The notes below the pieces were generated by a model. The model had not been told where the DNA came from. It did no database searches and worked only from the letters and a program-made list of their open reading frames with translations. Both the position numbers and the translations under genes were made by a program. A stretch of DNA of 18,894 nt from SAR202 cluster bacterium (GTDB lineage Bacteria > Chloroflexota > Dehalococcoidia > SAR202 > CAJWER01), in the NCBI GenBank assembly GCA_030740335.1, contig JASLXL010000025.1, forward strand, positions 1 to 18,894, given 5' to 3'. Numbering within the stretch: the first letter of the stretch is position 1; the number at the start of each line of letters is the position of its first letter. Shown piece by piece: positions 15,440 through 18,894 of this stretch.

Positions 15440-15662
15440 CTCTCGATCAGAGGTAGCGGAGAGGCCCTGCGCCAGGAGTCGCAGAGAGTTCTACACGTGA
15501 CCCGCCCGCCGGGCCCCCACCGCAGTGGCGGGTTCAGGGAGTGCGGAGGGGCAGAGCCCACCCTTGCCTGGTGTGTGAATATATCCCTCACAACTACTAT
15601 TCCCATTTTCAGAGGCGGGGCCCGGCAACCAGCGCTAGGACCAGACGACAGGAGGACCCAGC
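15440..15662 (+). other. Structured leader of the NHL-protein gene, no gene seen
   Basis: No open frame here looks coding. The stretch is GC-rich and can fold: ACCCGCC (15500-15506) pairs with GGCGGGT (15527-15533), and a short GGG-CAGAG-CCC hairpin follows. It ends in GGAGG (15651-15655), the Shine-Dalgarno sequence of the next gene. I recognise no known riboswitch. Part of it may simply be spacer. Confidence 0.35.
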
Positions 15663-16727
15663 ATGAAGACTACGACGGTAGCGGGCCGAACCTGGCACTA
15701 CAGCCACTGTCTGGGAAGGCTGACCGCCGAGCACAATGAGAGCAAGTGGGGCAGGACTGGCGGCTACTGCTATCCGATGGACGTTGCGGCGGCCAGCGAT
15801 GGCATCCTGTTCGTCATCAGCCGGGGGTTCGGCTACACAAGAGGTGAGAAAGAACACGACACTTACATGCGCGTCGGAAAGACCACGATCGACGAGGATC
15901 ACATAGGTGATTTCGCTCGCGGAGGCTTCACATGGCCCGTCGCAATCGCGATCGCCGGCGACGGCATGGTGTACTGCTCAGATGAACATGAGAACACAAT
16001 TTCCTCGTTCGACCCAGACGCGGTCGTCACGTACCCGGAGGTGGGGCCAGGCCCCAACGACCGCGAAGGGTGGGGCGTGAAGGGATCAGAGGAGGGCCAG
16101 CTCAACGGGCCCAGCGGCCTGGCATTCGACGCCAATGACGACCTGTACGTGACCGACAGCCTCAACAATCGCGTCCAGAAGTTCAGCAAGGGCGGCGACT
16201 TTATCCTGGCCTTCGGGAGATACGGGACGGGCGACGGTGAGTTCAACCGGCCCTGGGGGATCACCGTCGACGGCGAAGGCGCCGTGTATGTGGTCGACTG
16301 GGGAAATCACCGCGTCCAGAAGTTTTCCGCCGACGGCACATATCTCATGAGCTTCGGCGGTCCGGGGGAAGGCGCGAATTCGCTGAGCAATCCGGCTGGC
16401 GTCGCGGTCGATAGCGACGGAGATGTCTATGTCACAGACTGGGGCAACCGTCGCGTTCAGATCTACGAGCCGGACGGCTCTGTACTTGCTGCCCTCTACG
16501 GCGACGCCGACAAGCTCTCCCGGGCTGGGGAGTACAACCTTGCCCGCGACCCGGATTCGGTCAAGAGGCTCGCACGGATCGACTCGGACGTGATGTCTTA
16601 CCTGGCAAGATTCGGACGGCCCATAGGCATCGATATCGACGAGCAGGACCGCATCATTATCACGGACGGTCGCGGGAGGCTGCAGATCTACCGCAAGGAC
16701 AACACCTACGCTGAGCCGCCGATCTAG
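15663..16727 (+). CDS. NHL-repeat beta-propeller protein
   Basis: A 354-residue protein made largely of NHL-type repeats. The clearest are GPSGLAFDANDDLYVTDSLN with NRVQKFS (149-175), RPWGITVDGEGAVYVVDWGN with HRVQKFS (196-222), and NPAGVAVDSDGDVYVTDWGN with RRVQIY (243-268). A last one (RPIGIDIDEQDRIIITDGRG) follows after an insertion, and weaker repeats lie near 38-52 and 91-118. Such propellers bind ligands or partners, or act as lyases such as PAL; no catalytic set is evident here. No signal peptide is visible. Start choice: ATG preceded by GGAGG at seven bases. It lies between DUF1501 and the transglutaminase-like gene, all on the plus strand. Confidence 0.9.
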   Translation: MKTTTVAGRTWHYSHCLGRLTAEHNESKWGRTGGYCYPMDVAAASDGILFVISRGFGYTRGEKEHDTYMRVGKTTIDEDHIGDFARGGFTWPVAIAIAGDGMVYCSDEHENTISSFDPDAVVTYPEVGPGPNDREGWGVKGSEEGQLNGPSGLAFDANDDLYVTDSLNNRVQKFSKGGDFILAFGRYGTGDGEFNRPWGITVDGEGAVYVVDWGNHRVQKFSADGTYLMSFGGPGEGANSLSNPAGVAVDSDGDVYVTDWGNRRVQIYEPDGSVLAALYGDADKLSRAGEYNLARDPDSVKRLARIDSDVMSYLARFGRPIGIDIDEQDRIIITDGRGRLQIYRKDNTYAEPPI

Positions 16728-16760
16728 GGCTGGGCCTGGAGTTAGGTGTCGCCGCGTACG

Positions 16761-16777
16761 GGCACATCGCATGTGCC
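16761..16777. repeat. Perfect 7-bp inverted repeat between the NHL and transglutaminase-like genes
   Basis: GGCACAT-CGC-ATGTGCC, in the 75-base gap about 25 bases before the transglutaminase-like start. There is no U tract after it, so it is not a standard terminator. It could be an operator or an mRNA hairpin affecting the downstream start. Confidence 0.45.
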
Positions 16778-16802
16778 TATAGGGTGAGACTTGAGGGATT
16801 CC

Positions 16803-17614
16803 GTGGCACTGAAGCAGATGGATGACCTCGAGAAATTTCAGGGGACTGGGCAATTTGGTCGCGCCTACGAGACGATGCTGGGGAACGATAGCCACGCCAG
16901 CGGCTCGGTCGATATAACGCTTGCAGAGCAAATGGTAAAGCTGTTTGCGCAAATGTCCTACTACTTGTACCGGGCATTCACTCCGACGGACGTTTCGTAC
17001 CGGCGCGGCTCACGACCTGAACTGGAACGTCATATTGTACAGGCCGTGGCAGGCAACAACGGTGACAAGGAGCAACTCAAAGGGATCAACGAATTCTGTC
17101 GCGGCCTCGGCGAGCGGGCAGTAGAAGGCTTAGACGATCTGCTTCTCGGGGGAACCGAGGAGATGATCGTGGAACGTGGATCCGATTGGTGCACCGACGT
17201 GGCCAGGATCACGTGCCAGGTGGCTGGCCTGCCAGCCCGGATAATCTCTCTGTTCAATACGGGGCAGGCCTATAGCGGCCACTCGATCATCGAGGTGTAC
17301 CACGCCGGCTCCTGGGGAGCGGCGGACCCAGTCAACGGGATCCTGTACCTGCTGCCCAACGGCGCGCCCACACTACATTGGAACTCATGAACGACCACAG
17401 CTTGATTCAGCTGGCCTGGAAGGACGAAAGGAACTTCTACGCCGACCCAGGTCAGTTCGCGGGCGCCGCAATATCCAACTACTTCGTGTCGGACTCGCCC
17501 AACTACGACTTTGCCGTGAGCGGCGTGAACGACTACAACCGAGCCGTGCTGGAAATGTCTGGCCCTGGCTGGCCGGGCGGCCTGCGATGGCTCCACGGCG
17601 AGGATCGGGAATAG
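16803..17614 (+). pseudogene. Transglutaminase-like protein, broken by a one-base frameshift
   Basis: The first frame gives a transglutaminase-like core: Cys130 (RGSDWCTDVARITC), His160 (SGHSIIEVYHAG) and Asp175 (GAADPVNGILY), numbered from the GTG at 16803. This is the Cys-His-Asp order of the superfamily. It then hits a stop at 17388-17390. The continuation ELMNDHSLIQLAWKDERNFY, then GQFAGAAISNYF and GWPGGLRWLHGED, lies in the next frame to 17614. Adding one C to the CCC run at 17367-17369 would restore a continuous reading (GAPHTTLELMND), with about 270 residues in total. The fault may be real or a homopolymer error. Start: GTG 16803 has GAGGG about five bases upstream; a TTG at 16791 is an alternative. 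Product role unknown: protease, amidase or protein modification. Confidence 0.72.
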
Positions 17615-17651
17615 GATCGCGGAGCGAGATCGCCCCTGAGCCGAGTTCCAC

Positions 17652-17680
17652 TGGTCAGGTTCAATCTCGGTTGCTAGAAT
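17652..17680 (+). promoter_or_regulatory. Putative promoter for the enolase-superfamily gene
   Basis: TGGTCA (17652-17657), a 17-base spacer, and TAGAAT (17675-17680), the latter preceded by TGC, an extended -10. The predicted start near 17687 leaves a leader of about 30 bases. The gene can therefore be expressed apart from the frameshifted gene upstream. Confidence 0.5.
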
Positions 17681-17716
17681 CTCACAAGATCCAATCACAG
17701 CTAGGGAGACACGCAA

Positions 17717-18814
17717 ATGCAGGTAACCGACGTCAAGATGGAGTCCTACCGCTGGCCGAGGAAGAAGCCTATTCGAAATGGCCGCTACATATACCCTACG
17801 TCCGGGCTCGATATTGTCACGATCGAGACGAACGAAGGTGTCACCGGCATCGGGCTATCGGGCGGGGTCCAGGAGTTTCCCACAATAGGCATGGAGATCC
17901 TTACACATCTGAAACAGTATGTCATCGGTCAGGACCCTTTCGACACTGAGCGTATCTGGGACGATATGTGGCAACCCAAGCTGGTCGGGCGCAGGGGCAT
18001 CACCACTCGCGTAATCAGCGGTATTGACATCGCCCTGTGGGACTTGAAGGGCAAGGCTGCCGGCGTGCCGCTCTACAAGCTGCTCGGAGGGTTCGCCGAC
18101 AAGATACCGGTCTACATCGCCGGTGGCTACTATGAGGAGGGCAAGGGACTCGACGACCTGGCAACCGAGATGGAAGAGGCCGTGGACCTGGGCGCAGACG
18201 CCGTAAAGATGAAGATCGGCGGCGCTCCCATCAACGAGGACGTCGAGCGCGTGAGGGTGGTCAGACAGGCGGTCGGACCCGATGTCCGGGTGATGGTGGA
18301 CGCCAACTGTGCTTACCGTTACTACGAGGCAATCGAGATCGCACGCAAGATGGAGCCCTACGACATTTTCTGGTTTGAGGAGCCGGTGAACCCGGACGAC
18401 TACAAGGGTCACCAACTGGTGACCCAGGCCACGACAATACCTATAGCAACGGGTGAAAACGAGTATACGCGCTACGGGTTCCGCGACCTCATCGAGACCC
18501 GCAGCGCTGCGATTATCCAGCCCGACGGCCTGATCATGGGCGGTGTCACGGAGTTCATGAAGGTGGCTGCGCTAGCCCAGGCCCACGACCTGCCAATCGC
18601 GCCCCACGGAACCCAGGATGTGCACATCCACCTAGTCTCTGCGATCCCCAATGGGCTGATCCTGGAGTACTACAGCACATCTACAGATCCGCTGCACCGG
18701 GAGATGTTCGAAGAGACGTTGCAGGTGGAGGACGGCCATGTGCGTCCGCCCAACAGGCCGGGGCTTGGGATTGTGCCCAACATGAAGGTTCTTGAGCGCT
18801 ATCGCGTCGCGTAA
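17717..18814 (+). CDS. Mandelate racemase/muconate lactonizing enzyme family protein (enolase superfamily)
   Basis: A 365-residue enolase-superfamily enzyme, cytoplasmic and Mg-dependent. It abstracts a proton alpha to a carboxylate, as racemases, epimerases and sugar-acid dehydratases do. The capping domain is followed by the barrel with Lys164-x-Lys166 (VKMKIGG), metal ligands Asp195 (MVDAN), Glu221 (WFEEP) and Glu247 (TGENE), the Asp270-His297 dyad (IIQPD; IAPHG) and Glu317 (LILEYY). This is the full mandelate-racemase set, and as far as I recall even the residue numbers match. An acid-sugar dehydratase or epimerase is possible; the substrate is not predictable. AGGGAG lies about eight bases before the ATG. 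Confidence 0.94.
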   Translation: MQVTDVKMESYRWPRKKPIRNGRYIYPTSGLDIVTIETNEGVTGIGLSGGVQEFPTIGMEILTHLKQYVIGQDPFDTERIWDDMWQPKLVGRRGITTRVISGIDIALWDLKGKAAGVPLYKLLGGFADKIPVYIAGGYYEEGKGLDDLATEMEEAVDLGADAVKMKIGGAPINEDVERVRVVRQAVGPDVRVMVDANCAYRYYEAIEIARKMEPYDIFWFEEPVNPDDYKGHQLVTQATTIPIATGENEYTRYGFRDLIETRSAAIIQPDGLIMGGVTEFMKVAALAQAHDLPIAPHGTQDVHIHLVSAIPNGLILEYYSTSTDPLHREMFEETLQVEDGHVRPPNRPGLGIVPNMKVLERYRVA

Positions 18815-18823
18815 ATAAAAAGT

Positions 18824-18852
18824 GGGGCGGGGGGGTTTTGTGCCCCCCCCCC
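18824..18852. repeat. G-run/C-run inverted repeat at the window end
   Basis: GGGG-C-seven Gs (18824-18835), then TTTTGTG, then ten Cs (18843-18852), followed by A5 and CCC. It starts 10 bases after the enolase-superfamily stop. It could form a very stable hairpin, but no U tract follows. Base composition is unlike the rest of the window, so an assembly or sequencing artefact near a contig end is likely. Confidence 0.5.
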
Positions 18853-18894
18853 AAAAACCCAATAGTTTGTTATGGGCGCGCAACCGCAACTCGT

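Overview
The window looks like a stretch of a free-living bacterial chromosome of moderately high GC. Chloroflexota of the SAR202/Dehalococcoidia type is my best guess. That is inference from gene content: a DUF1800-DUF1501 pair, an NHL-repeat protein, a mandelate-racemase-like enolase-superfamily enzyme, an SDR with an epimerase, and small GYD- and Lrp/AsnC-type ligand-binding proteins. No rRNA or other phylogenetic marker is present to prove it. No phage, insertion sequence, CRISPR array or defence genes were seen.

Left part (1-8269), mostly core metabolism. A mitochondrial-type aconitase and a 7Fe ferredoxin lie on the minus strand and may be co-transcribed. Divergent from them is a two-gene plus-strand unit, an SDR oxidoreductase followed by an NAD-dependent epimerase. 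A truncated minus-strand GYD-domain remnant follows. Then come cytidylate kinase (cmk) and a 1-acyl-glycerol-3-phosphate acyltransferase (plsC), which overlap by one base behind a good sigma-70-type promoter. Glucosamine-6-phosphate synthase (glmS) has its own promoter and a leader of about 100 nt.

Middle part (8270-12700), accessory and decaying. A 63-residue GatC-like protein overlaps the start of an amidase-signature enzyme. A short non-coding stretch after it holds a 10-bp-phased array of TGGCCCA/TGTTCCA/TGGAACA heptamers. Next is an alpha/beta hydrolase. Then comes a run of minus-strand debris around tRNA-Asn(GTT): a frameshifted Lrp/AsnC-type ligand-binding protein, the C-terminal half of a VTT/DedA-type membrane protein, and a 30-codon ORF with a Shine-Dalgarno sequence. 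An AT-rich, palindrome-dense intergenic region separates this debris from the next operon.

Right part (12711-18814), a plus-strand catabolic-looking block. It holds DUF1800, DUF1501, an NHL-repeat protein, a transglutaminase-like protein broken by a single-base frameshift, and an enolase-superfamily enzyme with a complete mandelate-racemase-type active site. The DUF1800 promoter has a 13-bp inverted repeat centred on its -10 box, which is the strongest regulatory signal in the window. A plausible reading is a regulated unit for turnover of an organic substrate, with the enolase-superfamily enzyme acting on a hydroxy- or sugar acid; the substrate cannot be read from the sequence. The last 75 bases contain a G-run/C-run block that may be an assembly-end artefact.

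I saw no wholly new multi-gene system that I can defend. The best leads are the operator-like palindromes, the phased heptamer array, the two-subunit amidase, and the broken genes clustered around tRNA-Asn.
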